From the NCBI RefSeq assembly GCF_900103735.1, contig NZ_FMXE01000009.1, forward strand, positions 1 through 64,000: a stretch of DNA of 64,000 nucleotides. The letters run 5' to 3'. A program made the translations under genes and the position numbers. The DNA is from Algoriphagus alkaliphilus. Lineage in GTDB: Bacteria; Bacteroidota; Bacteroidia; Cytophagales; Cyclobacteriaceae. Shown piece after piece: positions 17,604-27,896 of this stretch. The notes beneath the pieces are model-generated. The model was not told where the DNA came from and searched no databases. It worked only from the letters and a program-made list of their open reading frames with translations. Every line of letters starts with the position of its first letter. The first letter of the stretch is position 1.

Positions 17604-20018
17604 TTAAAACTCAAAATCGCAACTCATTTCCTCCATTCCGATCGGTGCGCCGTCAGGGACACTCAGCGTTTGCTGTGGGTTCAGCTCCTCCGGCAATTTC
17701 AAATAAGCCTGAATTTTATCATTCAGATAGGCCCGGTGTGCCTTCAGGTTTCCGCTGTTTCCTGCCATGGCTCCGATTTTTCCGAGGTGCATGCGGGTGA
17801 TAGCCCTCACAGTCTGAGAAGCATTCGGATTTTTAGAGAGCGCAACCAAATGGTCCACCAGCTTGGCTTCCGTCATCAGTTTGATCTCATCTTTCAAACC
17901 TCCTGGCATAGTAGCCGAAAAAACCTGTGCAGTCACCTGATTGAGTAAAGTCTCGAATCCTGGTAGGGATTTGTCCTGCAAGTTTTGCAGGTAAACCCGG
18001 TTGATTCGTCCACTTTCAAACAGGAAACTGAAGGTTACATCTACAATATTTTCTGCAGGAGCGATGGGATCAAAAGTAGGTCCGGTACGGGAAGGGAAGG
18101 TCTCACGATTCCTTGTATACCCATAAGGTCTTGGAGGAATCAATGCCAACACATGAGCGGGAACCTCAAGCTGATTGCTGGAAATTGTAGCCAATAGTGC
18201 AGAAAGTGCTTCATTTTGATCTTTTGCGGATATCCATTTTTGATTTGTCTGATTGTCACCTTTGATTTTATAAGTATAATCCAAGCCGCCGATCAACTTG
18301 CTTGTGGCCTCCAGTTGGTAGCGATGCATCAGATAAAGCGGCACAAACACTTCCTCAAGAATCGCCTGCGGCTCTCCGGTACGGATGGCATTGAGTCCAA
18401 AGGATTTCATGCGGTTTTCTCGCAACTTGAGCATTCGCATCAGTTCTCCCGGGGCTGAGGCTCCGTTGTCCCAGAGGTGGGAGCGGGGATGTACGCCGCT
18501 CGGATTTCTGGAATCCGAATCGGTGATAAACTCAAAGCCTGCGGCGTAGGTGTCTGTCAATGTTTTCTCCAAAAATTCTTCTTCGCTCTGCCCTGGAGCA
18601 GGATTTCCATAGCCGTATTTGATCGCCCATTTGTCCCATTCTCCGATTTTCAGGTCATAGGCTTGACTGAAGTCCAGCTCGCCGTTTGCCCCTTCGGTAA
18701 TTACAGGATGCGGATAGTCCATCACGGACGCCCGATTGGTTGGCGAGGTGGCATAGCTGTGTGCCACACCGATGGTATGCCCTATCTCATGGGCAGAAAG
18801 TTGTTTTAATCGATCCAATGCCATTTGCATCATGCGGGGATCAACAGGCTTCCCTTCTTCAAAGGGCTGAAGCAAACCCTGAGCAATTAAATAATCTTGC
18901 CTTACCCGCAATGAGCCCAAGGACACGTGTCCTTTCAAAATCTCGCCTGTCCGAGGGTCTCTGACGCTTGACCCGTAAGACCAGCCTCGGGTAGAGCGGT
19001 GCACCCACTGAATGACATTGTATCTCACATCCAGCAAGTCCAAGCCTTCGGGGGCTAGTTCTACCCGGAAAGCATTTTTGAAACCGGCAGCTTCAAAAGC
19101 CTGCGCCCACCAGTTTCCTCCTTCGATCAGAGCAGAAGCCACAGGCTCCGGTGTTCCGCGATCCAGGTAATAGACGATCGGTTCTACCACCTCTGAAACT
19201 GCCGCGGCAGGATCTTTCTTTTCCAGTCGGTGGCGGGAAATAAATCGTTTCACCAATGGCTCGTCGATTGGAGTGGTGTAATCTTGATAGCTGATAAAGA
19301 AAAATCCAGCCCTTGGGTCAAATTTCCGCCTGGCATAGAGTTCAGGAAGTGCGATAAACGAATGTCTCATCCGGACTGTGACCGCCTCAGGAGTTGGGGT
19401 AACCGATCTTAAATACCCACCTGCGCCAGTTCCGGTCAGGGTGATGGTAGCTTCCACTTCGGTGTTTTGAGGGAAGTTTTTGATCATTTGGAAATACAGA
19501 CCGCTTCGGGCAGCATCTACTCGATAGGCCCCTTGTCTTGACTGGGACAGGGTTTCAGAAACCCCGTGTGCATCTTGCAGGTAGAAGTTGGTCGCATCTA
19601 CAATCAGCTTTTCTCCTTCTTTCTGGACGATTTCAAAGCCCCAAAGGACTGATTCTGCAAAAGCATCCTGGATGGACTTTGCCTCATAGGGATTGTCAGT
19701 GTAGGCTCTGAAACCGTAGTTTTTGTGTACTAAGAGGATTTTACTGCCTGTTCGGCGGAATTCGACCACGCGATCATCGCCCAATTGACCTCTATCCAGA
19801 CCGATATCATTGGAGCCTACTCCGGCAGCCAAGGCATTGACATAGAGGAATTCCTTGTCGAGGCTGGAGATTTCAAGGTAAATTTTACCTTTTTCCTCAT
19901 CAAGGTAAAAAGGCACAAATCCGTCTTTTTTGCTCATTTTGCTCAGATCAAGGTTTTGAGAAAACCCTGTAAACGACAAAAGCATTAAAAAACTCAGAAG
20001 GTAAAGTGGTTTTTTCAT
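17604..20018 (-). CDS. Secreted zinc-dependent metalloprotease (metzincin type, DUF5117/DUF4953-like)
   Basis: Encodes 804 residues from ATG 20016-20018, chosen because it gives the signal peptide MKKPLYLLSFLMLLSFTGFSQ; an ATG seven codons upstream adds an unlikely extension. The metzincin zinc site HEIGHTIGVAH begins at His410, with ligands His410, His414 and His420 and catalytic Glu411. The N-terminal part (YLDEEKGKIYLEIS, FLYVNALAAGVGSNDIGLDRGQ) matches the large Bacteroidota zinc-dependent metalloprotease family with DUF5117/DUF5118. The substrate is unknown. The C-terminal 3' end is duplicated at 12496-12620. There is no T9SS-type C-terminal domain. Confidence 0.9.
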   Translation of the reverse strand: MKKPLYLLSFLMLLSFTGFSQNLDLSKMSKKDGFVPFYLDEEKGKIYLEISSLDKEFLYVNALAAGVGSNDIGLDRGQLGDDRVVEFRRTGSKILLVHKNYGFRAYTDNPYEAKSIQDAFAESVLWGFEIVQKEGEKLIVDATNFYLQDAHGVSETLSQSRQGAYRVDAARSGLYFQMIKNFPQNTEVEATITLTGTGAGGYLRSVTPTPEAVTVRMRHSFIALPELYARRKFDPRAGFFFISYQDYTTPIDEPLVKRFISRHRLEKKDPAAAVSEVVEPIVYYLDRGTPEPVASALIEGGNWWAQAFEAAGFKNAFRVELAPEGLDLLDVRYNVIQWVHRSTRGWSYGSSVRDPRTGEILKGHVSLGSLRVRQDYLIAQGLLQPFEEGKPVDPRMMQMALDRLKQLSAHEIGHTIGVAHSYATSPTNRASVMDYPHPVITEGANGELDFSQAYDLKIGEWDKWAIKYGYGNPAPGQSEEEFLEKTLTDTYAAGFEFITDSDSRNPSGVHPRSHLWDNGASAPGELMRMLKLRENRMKSFGLNAIRTGEPQAILEEVFVPLYLMHRYQLEATSKLIGGLDYTYKIKGDNQTNQKWISAKDQNEALSALLATISSNQLEVPAHVLALIPPRPYGYTRNRETFPSRTGPTFDPIAPAENIVDVTFSFLFESGRINRVYLQNLQDKSLPGFETLLNQVTAQVFSATMPGGLKDEIKLMTEAKLVDHLVALSKNPNASQTVRAITRMHLGKIGAMAGNSGNLKAHRAYLNDKIQAYLKLPEELNPQQTLSVPDGAPIGMEEMSCDFEF

Positions 20019-20081
20019 AGATAATTTGCTTTGTCCCAAATTATCAAAAAGCCAAGGGACTCCATCACCATTAATGGAAAA

Positions 20082-22178
20082 TCACCGAAGAAAATATCGG
20101 ATCATCAGGGAGGTGTCCGTTTGATTTGGGCCATCGATAGCCTGAAGGCCGCTACTGATCACCTCCCGGTCGGTATAGCTGGTTCGGGAAAACCTGAAAT
20201 AGGCAGTTAGCTTTGAATTTAATTGATATTGACCCAGCAGGTAGTACCGCATTCCCTGCCCAAAAAATGCCGGTATGGAAAAAGTCCACAGGACATTGTT
20301 TTCAAAAGCATACAGCCTGTTGTCATAAGTTTCAGCATCGAAAAGTGCAATTCTTCCTGTCAGTCGCCAGCGGTTTTGTCCGTATTGCACATCCTGCAAA
20401 ACCATCCATCCATAGGTGGGATTTTCCCCGATTTTCAGCCTGCTCGTGAGGATTCTCGATCTGAGGAAGAAGTCCTTGGTGACATGGGTTTCCAGACTGA
20501 GCAAACCGTTGATTTTATTGACGGGATGTACCAGGTAGGGGAGGGAAGGTTCGCCCGAGTCAGGGAGATTTCTGTCCTTTTGCTCTTCCCGGATTTGGAT
20601 GAATGCAATCAGGTTCCGGGTGGGTTGGTAGCTTAAGCGCGCAAGCCATTCGTAGCCTTTGGAAGGGGCATAAACGCGATAGCGAAGCCAGGGGAAATTG
20701 AAATAATCATAGTACGCATTGATTTTCCAGCGTTTTTCTGGTCTTATCTGAATTCCCAGATATACACCCTGCTCATTGATTGGCCGGGTGTTTTCAGAAA
20801 ATCCTGAGGAATAGAAGCTGTGGAAATCTTTGTCATACTTTCTCCAAAGCAGGGAAAAATCTACCTGTTTGCTCAGGCTGCTTACGAATCCCAAAACAGT
20901 TCCTGTACCTCCGCTTTGGGAAATGGCAGATTCCCCAAAAAGGAAGAAGTTTTTCCAATTGTAATTGAAATAAAAGCTGGAGACCAAGTTGCTTTGTCCT
21001 GCAAATTCAAAGCGATTGTAGAGCTGTGGGGTTCTGACCCAAGGCCGGTCAAATCTTGTGAATAAGGAATTTGCACCCAATTGAAATCTTCCGGAGGGGT
21101 GAGAAAATTGTGCATTTCCGCCCAGATTGGTTTCCTGAAACTGATTTTTTGTGGACAGTTCACTTGGAGTTCTGTGAAGGCCGGACTGGTTAAATGAGCT
21201 GATGAAGATTCTGGAAGATTCCAAACTGTCAAGGGTAGCTGAGATTCTCCCATCCCTAGCGGCATGAGAAGTGATCAGGGTACCTTGCCAATTTCTAAAC
21301 TGCCTGGTAACTCCTATTCCTCTGAAAAAACCGAATTCCAAGGCAGCGGTGTATGGCAAAATCCCGATGCTGCTTCGCCTGACTGTGGGTACTGTTTCCG
21401 CTCCTTTTCCAAGCGAATATCCTGCACCAAAGATCAATCCCTGACCAAAAGATGCCTGATAATCACCCAGCGAAATGGTTTTCCATTTGCCGACATAGTA
21501 CCGTGTAAAGTGAGCGGAGAGAAAATTAAATCCATAGCGAGCCGTTTTTCTGTCCCAGATGAATTGCTCACCAGCATCTTTTTCCAAGGTGACTCCCATA
21601 CTGAAGTCTCGTGCATGCTGAATTCTAAACCTTAGGTATATCGTATTCGGATCGCCAAGGTATCTGCTTGAAACAATTCCGTTTCTGCTGGTATCGGCAG
21701 GGGTATATCCTCTTCGGGTCTGCCAAGTTCGCTGATGGCGAAAAAGGAGATAGGCTTGTTCCTCCTCCTTGACACGATCCCAGAATTTTTTACTTCTCAG
21801 GCCTGAGCCTCCCAAGGTGATGAAAGGGATCAGACTTTCGATGGTTTGAAGGTCAAACTCCGGCACTGCTTGAAGTTCATAGAGCGAAAGCAAAGGGCCA
21901 AATGTATTTCTGTAATTGATCAGGCTGCTGACTTGCAAAGTGCTGAGCAGATAAGTGGATTGTAGGACTTCTGCATCTGCCTTATTGATATCAATTGGAT
22001 TGAGGTAAAGCTGGAATAGGGCCTCATAGATTGATTCATAGTCTATTTCCTCATCCTGAACAGGAAAAAGCCGTTCCATGAAGGACTCTAAGTCAATGGG
22101 TTGTTTTGGTGGACTTTGTGCGCTCGTTGCAAAAGTCACTAAATAAAAGACCAAAAAAACGCAGATTGACTTCATCAT
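20082..22178 (-). CDS. Helix-hairpin-helix outer-membrane barrel protein
   Basis: A 698-residue secreted protein. After a signal peptide (to about residue 20, TSAQ), residues 55-120 hold ComEA-like helix-hairpin-helix motifs (NPIDINKADAEVLQSTYLLS, LQAVPEFDLQTIESLIPFI). The rest is rich in alternating aromatic strands (RFRIQHARDFSMGV, RYYVGKWKTISLGDYQASFG) and ends in a strand finishing ...SLMIRYFLR, indicating a large beta-barrel. Such HhH-barrel proteins are a conserved, functionally unknown Bacteroidota family. Its start codon overlaps the stop codon of the upstream PorV-like gene (TAATG), so the pair is translationally coupled. Confidence 0.85.
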   Translation of the reverse strand: MMKSICVFLVFYLVTFATSAQSPPKQPIDLESFMERLFPVQDEEIDYESIYEALFQLYLNPIDINKADAEVLQSTYLLSTLQVSSLINYRNTFGPLLSLYELQAVPEFDLQTIESLIPFITLGGSGLRSKKFWDRVKEEEQAYLLFRHQRTWQTRRGYTPADTSRNGIVSSRYLGDPNTIYLRFRIQHARDFSMGVTLEKDAGEQFIWDRKTARYGFNFLSAHFTRYYVGKWKTISLGDYQASFGQGLIFGAGYSLGKGAETVPTVRRSSIGILPYTAALEFGFFRGIGVTRQFRNWQGTLITSHAARDGRISATLDSLESSRIFISSFNQSGLHRTPSELSTKNQFQETNLGGNAQFSHPSGRFQLGANSLFTRFDRPWVRTPQLYNRFEFAGQSNLVSSFYFNYNWKNFFLFGESAISQSGGTGTVLGFVSSLSKQVDFSLLWRKYDKDFHSFYSSGFSENTRPINEQGVYLGIQIRPEKRWKINAYYDYFNFPWLRYRVYAPSKGYEWLARLSYQPTRNLIAFIQIREEQKDRNLPDSGEPSLPYLVHPVNKINGLLSLETHVTKDFFLRSRILTSRLKIGENPTYGWMVLQDVQYGQNRWRLTGRIALFDAETYDNRLYAFENNVLWTFSIPAFFGQGMRYYLLGQYQLNSKLTAYFRFSRTSYTDREVISSGLQAIDGPNQTDTSLMIRYFLR

Positions 22179-22993
22179 TACTTAAGTTTCATCACCAAAC
22201 TCAAATGATGGGTTCTTCCCAATGCCGTATTTTGGCCGTAGGAATAGTCAAATCCGAAATGATCTTTTCTTATTCCCAAACCGAAGTTCATTCGGGCAGG
22301 ATTGCTGCTGATCCCTGTCCTCAGATGAACCCAATTTCTAAGCTGATATTCTAATCCTGTTTTGAATACCGGATTCAATGCAATGTCTTTTTCGATCTCA
22401 GCGATAATCCTAACTGTTTCAGTGGGTAAATAGCAAAACCCCATCTGGACGGCTGTCGGTAACCTTTGCTCATTATTTTGGCTGAGTTTGGCTCTGTTTA
22501 GATTGGAAAAGTTGGCCCCAAGGAAAAACTTTGGGCCAAGTTCTGCCACACCTCCAAAGGAAAAAATGAAGGCATTTCCAGTCCCGAATCCTTCTATCTG
22601 GGTTTGAAACCAATCCGCTTTGGCTCCTAAACTTACTATCCCCAGGGTATTGGAGAAGCCGACTCCCAAAAGTTGTTGGTTGAAAAGCTTACCTCCAAAT
22701 CTGGAAATGCCGAGTCCTATTGTCCCGAATTCATTTTTCCAGCCCAATGCCAAATCAACCGTGTTTAGGTCAGAAATCCCAAAGCGGGAATCAAATCCAG
22801 CGGAAACCTGAGTTTCCCGGATCCGATCCAATGCACCGATATTATTGAAATAGGTCCAAGCATCGGGTAGGAAGATTTTTGTATTGCCCATACCTTGGCT
22901 GCGGGCGCCATGAGCCTGTGTGAGTGGATCAGACTGGGCTTTTAAATCGCCAACAGCCCAAATCCAGAAGCACAAAAAAAGGAATTGCTTCAT
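22178..22993 (-). CDS. PorV/PorQ-like outer-membrane beta-barrel protein
   Basis: A 271-residue protein with a signal peptide (to about 20, DLKAQ) and the start HGARSQGMGNTKIFLPDAWTYFNN, which is the hallmark of the PorV/PorQ/FadL-like barrel group: G-A-R-x-x-G-M-G followed by the D-x-x-x-x-x-x-N turn. The strands that follow (VSAGFDSRFGISDLN, TIGLGISRFGG, FFLGANFSNLN) end in LSLVMKLK. PorV and PorQ work in type IX secretion, but many paralogues have no known role, so the T9SS link is only a possibility. It is coupled to the HhH barrel gene by a one-base overlap. Confidence 0.8.
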   Translation of the reverse strand: MKQFLFLCFWIWAVGDLKAQSDPLTQAHGARSQGMGNTKIFLPDAWTYFNNIGALDRIRETQVSAGFDSRFGISDLNTVDLALGWKNEFGTIGLGISRFGGKLFNQQLLGVGFSNTLGIVSLGAKADWFQTQIEGFGTGNAFIFSFGGVAELGPKFFLGANFSNLNRAKLSQNNEQRLPTAVQMGFCYLPTETVRIIAEIEKDIALNPVFKTGLEYQLRNWVHLRTGISSNPARMNFGLGIRKDHFGFDYSYGQNTALGRTHHLSLVMKLK

Positions 22994-23061
22994 CGGGTTC
23001 GGAAAAAATATGAACCTAATTTAGTTAAAAATCGAAATTAAGAAAAGTAAATCTCTGAAAA

Positions 23062-24558
23062 TCAGAACGGAGCCCGGAAATTGAAGAACAGGTTTCCTTC
23101 GCCTTGATTATTCAGGGAGTATTCGAATCGAAATACAGCATCATAAACACCAACGATATCCAATCCTAAACCATAGCCAAACAGGTATTTGTTGGTCAAT
23201 CTCAAATTCTCGGGGATATTATTTCGATCAGTCACCGTGCCGTGATCGAAATTGCCACTTAGGTAAAATTTAAAAGGTATTGTGCTGAATTGCTCAAAAG
23301 GCATGTAGCTTGAAATATCAAATGATAGATCCAGTAGCTTGTATCGAAGACTGTTTTTGTGAACATAGAGTTGCTGTCCTTCTATGACATTCAGTTCATA
23401 TCCGCGAATAAAGTTTGGTGCGTATCCGATTCCACGAATCAAGGGGTAAGGTTGGTTAGGACTGAGGTACCATACGCCGGTCAATCCTGTGGCCAAATGG
23501 AATCTGTCATTGATTTGAAAATATTTATTTGCGATAAAATTCAATTCTACCTCATCGATATCCTGAGAATTTATCACCCCATATTTGGTGGCAGTCAATT
23601 GAAGAAACTCCCCCTGAGTTGCATAGGCTATATTATCCCGTTTGTCGTGACGAAATGAATACTGAAGAAAAGGATAACTCAGGGTGTTATTTTCTCCTGA
23701 TAAGTAATTTGGATTTTCGATCAAAACATCAGGATTGACCCATGTTCTGCTAAACCCTAAGGTTAGAAAATGAAAATTGTAAAACGTTCTTCTATAGGTG
23801 TACCTCAATGCCGTGAAGAAAGTTTTTCTCAATACATCCTCGGTATCATTGGTGTAAAATACCTGCTTGTTGTTTGCTGATCTTATGGGAATTGTCTTTT
23901 GATCTGCGTAAGTCATCTGAAAAGCAAGACCCTGTTTTTGCTTCTTGTCAATGTAGGGTTTGGTATAGACCAGGTCCAATTCTTTTGTGAAGCCAAGCTG
24001 CCCGGAGAACCGAAGCTTTTCATTTCTGCCGCCTACGTTGCTATGGTTGATTTTCAATCCGTAATTTACCCGTGAAAAATCTCTTCCCTGATTAGTCCAC
24101 CATTCCGAGAAATTCCTGTCTGCAAGTTGGAAAATGACCGATGGAATTACATACCAGCGCTCTTTTACAGAAATGAGGATCTCGACTTCTTCATCTTCGG
24201 TGAAAAGTGGGGTGATTTCCACTTCTGTAAACAGCCGAAGGTTATAGATTTTTTGTTGGTCAGCCTTGATGATTCCCATGAATGTCTCCCAGTCGTAGAA
24301 GAAATCGGTGGTAAAATCAAGCTCTCGAAGAATGATGCTTTTTTGGGTTTTTATATTTCCGATAATGAAAATATTATTCACTTTTACCCGCTCGGGAATA
24401 GGTGGGTTGACAGGCTCTAAAGTAGTGTCTTGCGCCTTGATCTTACTGAGGCCCATCAGCAAAAAGATAACCGAAAGGGTAAGTAAATTTCTCAAAATGG
24501 GAATCAAAGAAATTGTGTTTGAAATCGAGCCTGCCTTGGGTAGACTGGTCTGGCCCAT
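23062..24558 (-). CDS. BamA/TamA-like outer-membrane protein with one POTRA domain
   Basis: From ATG 24556-24558 this encodes 498 residues: a hydrophobic signal segment (LLTLSVIFLLMGLSKIKAQ), one POTRA domain (VKVNNIFIIGNIKTQKSIIL ... LILISVKERWYVIP-like end) and an Omp85 barrel with FIRGYELN, the counterpart of the conserved VRGF/Y motif, ending in aromatic FNFRAPF. The longer frame reaching 24903 is rejected because that part runs antisense through yidD. A non-ATG start nearer the signal peptide (TTG of LIPILRN) is possible. The single POTRA suggests a patatin/TamA-type or accessory insertase, not the five-POTRA BamA. Confidence 0.8.
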   Translation of the reverse strand: MGQTSLPKAGSISNTISLIPILRNLLTLSVIFLLMGLSKIKAQDTTLEPVNPPIPERVKVNNIFIIGNIKTQKSIILRELDFTTDFFYDWETFMGIIKADQQKIYNLRLFTEVEITPLFTEDEEVEILISVKERWYVIPSVIFQLADRNFSEWWTNQGRDFSRVNYGLKINHSNVGGRNEKLRFSGQLGFTKELDLVYTKPYIDKKQKQGLAFQMTYADQKTIPIRSANNKQVFYTNDTEDVLRKTFFTALRYTYRRTFYNFHFLTLGFSRTWVNPDVLIENPNYLSGENNTLSYPFLQYSFRHDKRDNIAYATQGEFLQLTATKYGVINSQDIDEVELNFIANKYFQINDRFHLATGLTGVWYLSPNQPYPLIRGIGYAPNFIRGYELNVIEGQQLYVHKNSLRYKLLDLSFDISSYMPFEQFSTIPFKFYLSGNFDHGTVTDRNNIPENLRLTNKYLFGYGLGLDIVGVYDAVFRFEYSLNNQGEGNLFFNFRAPF

Positions 24559-24693
24559 TGGACACACAGCGGGGTGATTATTAACCAGGCAAGATTCACC
24601 CCGATAGCTATCGAGATGGCTGCTGCAAAACAATTTATAATCATTTGAATTTTTTGGTTGCAACTTGCGTACGTAACTTAAACGGTTTCTTGA

Positions 24694-24918
24694 ATGGTAA
24701 AAACATACTTGAGAAAGATAGCCATATTTCCAGTCTTGGTTTATCAATATGTGATCTCTCCGCTGTTTCCGGCTAGTTGTCGCTATACTCCGACCTGTAG
24801 TCAATACATGAAAAAAGCGATTCTGAAGCACGGTGTTTTCAAAGGAATCTTCCTGGGATTTAAGCGGATCGGGCGGTGCCATCCATGGGGAGGGCATGGT
24901 CATGATCCGGTTCCTTAA
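24694..24918 (+). CDS. yidD: Membrane protein insertion efficiency factor YidD
   Basis: A 74-residue protein with the full YidD signature: [34 protein letters not shown] and [17 protein letters not shown], including the three conserved cysteines. YidD sits at the inner membrane and aids YidC-dependent insertion. It lies divergently from the BamA-like gene and converges with lgt, overlapping the lgt stop codon by four bases (24915-24918). Length is normal. Confidence 0.93.
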   Translation: MVKTYLRKIAIFPVLVYQYVISPLFPASCRYTPTCSQYMKKAILKHGVFKGIFLGFKRIGRCHPWGGHGHDPVP

Positions 24919-26018
24919 ATTTTTTCGGCCTTAATCCCATTTTTTAGAACTCTTCCTACTAAAATTATTCCAATTAGCACTAAGGGAATACTTAACAGTT
25001 GTCCCATATTGAATTGCATAGATTGCTCAAAGTCTACCTGTACCTCCTTTAGAAATTCCCATACGAATCGCATACCGAATACTGAGATAAGGAACAGCCC
25101 CAACAGTAAACCTTCCGGTAATCTGGACTTGTATTTTGCCCAAAGTGCAAGCAAGATTAAGAAAATCACAAAATAAGATAGTGCTTCGTAGATCTGCGTC
25201 GGATATTTGGTTCTGCCAAAAGTCTTCACGGTAACCAAATAGCTGTTTGGCTGTTCAATAATTTCGAAGTTCAAAGGACTTTCTACAGGTTCGGCCAGGT
25301 ATTCTTTGGATGATCTAAACTGCGTCAGTGCATATTTGATGTCCCGTTCGAGGATTGCAGAAAGGTCTTCTTTTGAAAAATTTCCCTTATTGATCTTCAA
25401 TTCAAAATTCACAGGAACTATGCCCGTCCCCTGAAGTTCGTCAGATCGGTCTTCGGGCTTATACGCTTCAATTGATTCAAAAGGGACTTTGAGTGTTTCC
25501 AGGATTTCCTCAGCATCTCTTGCAAAGACAAATCCGCTGTCTCTTCCGGTATCTTTTCCTCCGATTTCAGAGTTCATCAAATTGCCGAATCGAATCAATG
25601 CTCCGGTCAGAGCCGTGACAATCACGATACGATCCACTACCCAAAGATAACTCTGTCCCTGTGTTCGTTTGGAATATATCCAAAGTGCAAAAAGAATGGC
25701 AATGGCAGCCCCATGAGAGGCCAAGCCACCTTCCCATACCTTTAGGATATCGATGGGGTTACTCAGATACTTTTCTGGCTCATAAAATAGAACATGGCCT
25801 AATCGTGCCCCAATTATTGTCGCCAATACCATGTATATGGTCAATTTGTCCACAAGGGTTTCGTCTTGTCCCTCTTTTCTGAAAAAATACACCATGAATT
25901 GCTGCGAGATGATAAAGCCCATTGCAAAAAGCAAACCGTACCATCTCAAGCGCTCAAAGCCAGAAAAAACAGCCTGATTAGGATCCCATACAACGTAATT
26001 AAGCAAAGATTCAAGCAT
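24915..26018 (-). CDS. lgt: Prolipoprotein diacylglyceryl transferase
   Basis: A 367-residue polytopic enzyme that transfers diacylglycerol to the lipobox cysteine of prolipoproteins. Conserved parts visible are [12 protein letters not shown], the [12 protein letters not shown] loop, [10 protein letters not shown], the signature [13 protein letters not shown], and the C-terminal PTQIYEA and [12 protein letters not shown]. It is about 80-90 residues longer than the usual 270-290, because of a charged insertion at about 165-265 right after the signature, as in other Bacteroidota. It is the last gene of the acpP-fabF-rnc-nadE-lgt series, nine bases after nadE. Confidence 0.93.
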   Translation of the reverse strand: MLESLLNYVVWDPNQAVFSGFERLRWYGLLFAMGFIISQQFMVYFFRKEGQDETLVDKLTIYMVLATIIGARLGHVLFYEPEKYLSNPIDILKVWEGGLASHGAAIAILFALWIYSKRTQGQSYLWVVDRIVIVTALTGALIRFGNLMNSEIGGKDTGRDSGFVFARDAEEILETLKVPFESIEAYKPEDRSDELQGTGIVPVNFELKINKGNFSKEDLSAILERDIKYALTQFRSSKEYLAEPVESPLNFEIIEQPNSYLVTVKTFGRTKYPTQIYEALSYFVIFLILLALWAKYKSRLPEGLLLGLFLISVFGMRFVWEFLKEVQVDFEQSMQFNMGQLLSIPLVLIGIILVGRVLKNGIKAEKI

Positions 26019-26027
26019 AATGTCAGA

Positions 26028-27866
26028 TTAGATTTGGTCTAATAATTCGAGTTCTTCAGCAAAGCCACCGGAAAGAATCGGAAAGCGATACCAGGTTTTA
26101 GGGTCAACGTTGAATTCATCAAGGTGAAATGAGGGAGCCAATCGCTCGCGTTTCCATTGATTTCTGGACCAAAGTCGGAAGAATTTTTTGATATAATCCT
26201 TCAATACGGTTTGATCAAGTCCAAGTTCATCATTTAGTAACAGGAAAATATCCATTGGAGATCTTTTGTCCCGAATGGCCAAGCGCTCTATTTCTACAAT
26301 AATAGCATAAGGCATCAAGTCTTTTTCATCCGTTTGGGTTCGTTCCAAGGGGCGGAGTTCGGCTGTAGGAGTCAGGGAATTTACATACGAAAGACCTGGT
26401 CGATCCAGATTTTTTTCGGCCCATTGTAACCATTGCTGGATGAAGTGCTTGTCCACGGCGGCAATCGGGGAAATACTTCCACTGGTATCTCCGTCCATGG
26501 TGGTGTAGCCGACATCTCCTTCACTGCGATTGGAAGTGGAAATCAAAAGCGCATTCTTCAAATTGGCAAGCATCCAAATAATTGGAGATCGGGCCCGTGC
26601 CTGAATATTCTGTAAGGCAATATCGTCCTGTTCCCAAGTCAGTTTTCTTCCGATGGCGGTTTCTATTTTGGCGGTGTAGGAGTGAACCTCCTCATCGATA
26701 GTCCAGAAATGAAATACTGCGCCCAAGCTTTCTGCAAGTGATTTGGCTGACTGATACGTTTCCGCAGATGAATTTTTTGTCCCCTGATAAGCGGTGGTCA
26801 GAAGTCTTCCGACGAGTTCTTTCTCCGGATTGTCGGATTTTGGAGAAAAGGATAGCTCCAGTTTTTTCACAAACTCATTCAACCCCAATTCTTTGATTCC
26901 CCTTCGAACCATTTCCGCGACTAAAACAGCGATCGTTGAGGAATCTGCACCTCCGGAGAGCGACAATACAAATCCGTTACTTTTACTTTTTCGCAAATAA
27001 TCAAATAATCCCAAGGCAGAAGCCTGAACAAACTCCCATTCTTTTGGATGGATAGGTGCGATATTCTGAGCTTTATCTTCCAATTCAAAGTGAAAAACCT
27101 GAAAATCCCGGAAGGAGAGTAACTGGTTTCTGCCGACTGTTTTTCCGGATTTTGTCAAAAGAATTTCCCCGTCAAATATCATTCTACCAGCTTCATTACC
27201 CAGCAAATTGACATAGCAATAGTAGCAATTGAAGATTTCAGAGCTGTATTCGAATAGCTCTTTTCTTTCTGCAGTTTTTCCCATTGCAAAATGTGAGGCG
27301 CTTGGATTGAAGATCAAATCTACTTTCCGATCCCGAAGTCGGTATCCGGGACGGACTTTTCCTCTCCAGGCATCTTCGCAGATTTCAAATCCATATTGAA
27401 TTCCCCTGTGATGAAAAGTGAGATCCCCAAGGGGGATGTTTTTTCCTTCAAATTCAAAATCTATGACCTGATTTGCTTCCCAGGGAGTGAACCACCGAAA
27501 TTCATAATGTACGCCATCAATGGCCATAAATTGCTTTGCTACAAAGCCTTTCAATTCCGCGTTTTCGATAACAGCGACGGTATTGTAAACTTTGTCCTGA
27601 ATCCTGACCGGTAGTCCGACTGCCACGGTAATGTCTTGGCAGAATGGAATCAATTTTCCGAGTTGGGCTAAGGCTTTTTGAGGATACCAATAGCTTAAAA
27701 ATAGATCCTCGGATCCGTAACCGGTAATTGCCAATTCGGGAAAGCATAGAATATCTACACGTTCAGATTTTGCCTCTTGGATAGCTTGCAGGATCCTATC
27801 CAAATTACCTTTCCAGTCGAGTGGAGTTTGATTGACGGTAGCTCCTGCTAGTTTGATTGCAGCCAT
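26028..27866 (-). CDS. nadE: Glutamine-dependent NAD+ synthase
   Basis: A 612-residue two-domain enzyme making NAD+ from deamido-NAD+ with glutamine as nitrogen donor. The N-terminal nitrilase-type glutaminase has Glu44 (CFPELAITGYG), Lys111 and Cys163 (GFEICEDAW). The C-terminal synthetase has the PP-loop SGGADSS at 304-310 and later SNRSEGDVGYTTMDGD. The length is normal for the two-domain form. It is followed by lgt with a nine-base gap and preceded by rnc with a 30-base gap, so it is probably in the same transcript. Confidence 0.95.
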   Translation of the reverse strand: MAAIKLAGATVNQTPLDWKGNLDRILQAIQEAKSERVDILCFPELAITGYGSEDLFLSYWYPQKALAQLGKLIPFCQDITVAVGLPVRIQDKVYNTVAVIENAELKGFVAKQFMAIDGVHYEFRWFTPWEANQVIDFEFEGKNIPLGDLTFHHRGIQYGFEICEDAWRGKVRPGYRLRDRKVDLIFNPSASHFAMGKTAERKELFEYSSEIFNCYYCYVNLLGNEAGRMIFDGEILLTKSGKTVGRNQLLSFRDFQVFHFELEDKAQNIAPIHPKEWEFVQASALGLFDYLRKSKSNGFVLSLSGGADSSTIAVLVAEMVRRGIKELGLNEFVKKLELSFSPKSDNPEKELVGRLLTTAYQGTKNSSAETYQSAKSLAESLGAVFHFWTIDEEVHSYTAKIETAIGRKLTWEQDDIALQNIQARARSPIIWMLANLKNALLISTSNRSEGDVGYTTMDGDTSGSISPIAAVDKHFIQQWLQWAEKNLDRPGLSYVNSLTPTAELRPLERTQTDEKDLMPYAIIVEIERLAIRDKRSPMDIFLLLNDELGLDQTVLKDYIKKFFRLWSRNQWKRERLAPSFHLDEFNVDPKTWYRFPILSGGFAEELELLDQI

Positions 27867-27896
27867 AGATTTAACGAAGTTGATAAAAATGTAGGT

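Noticed and set aside
24559..24903. N-terminal extension of the BamA-like protein
   Set aside because: It runs antisense through yidD and precedes the signal peptide; a secreted protein would not carry it.
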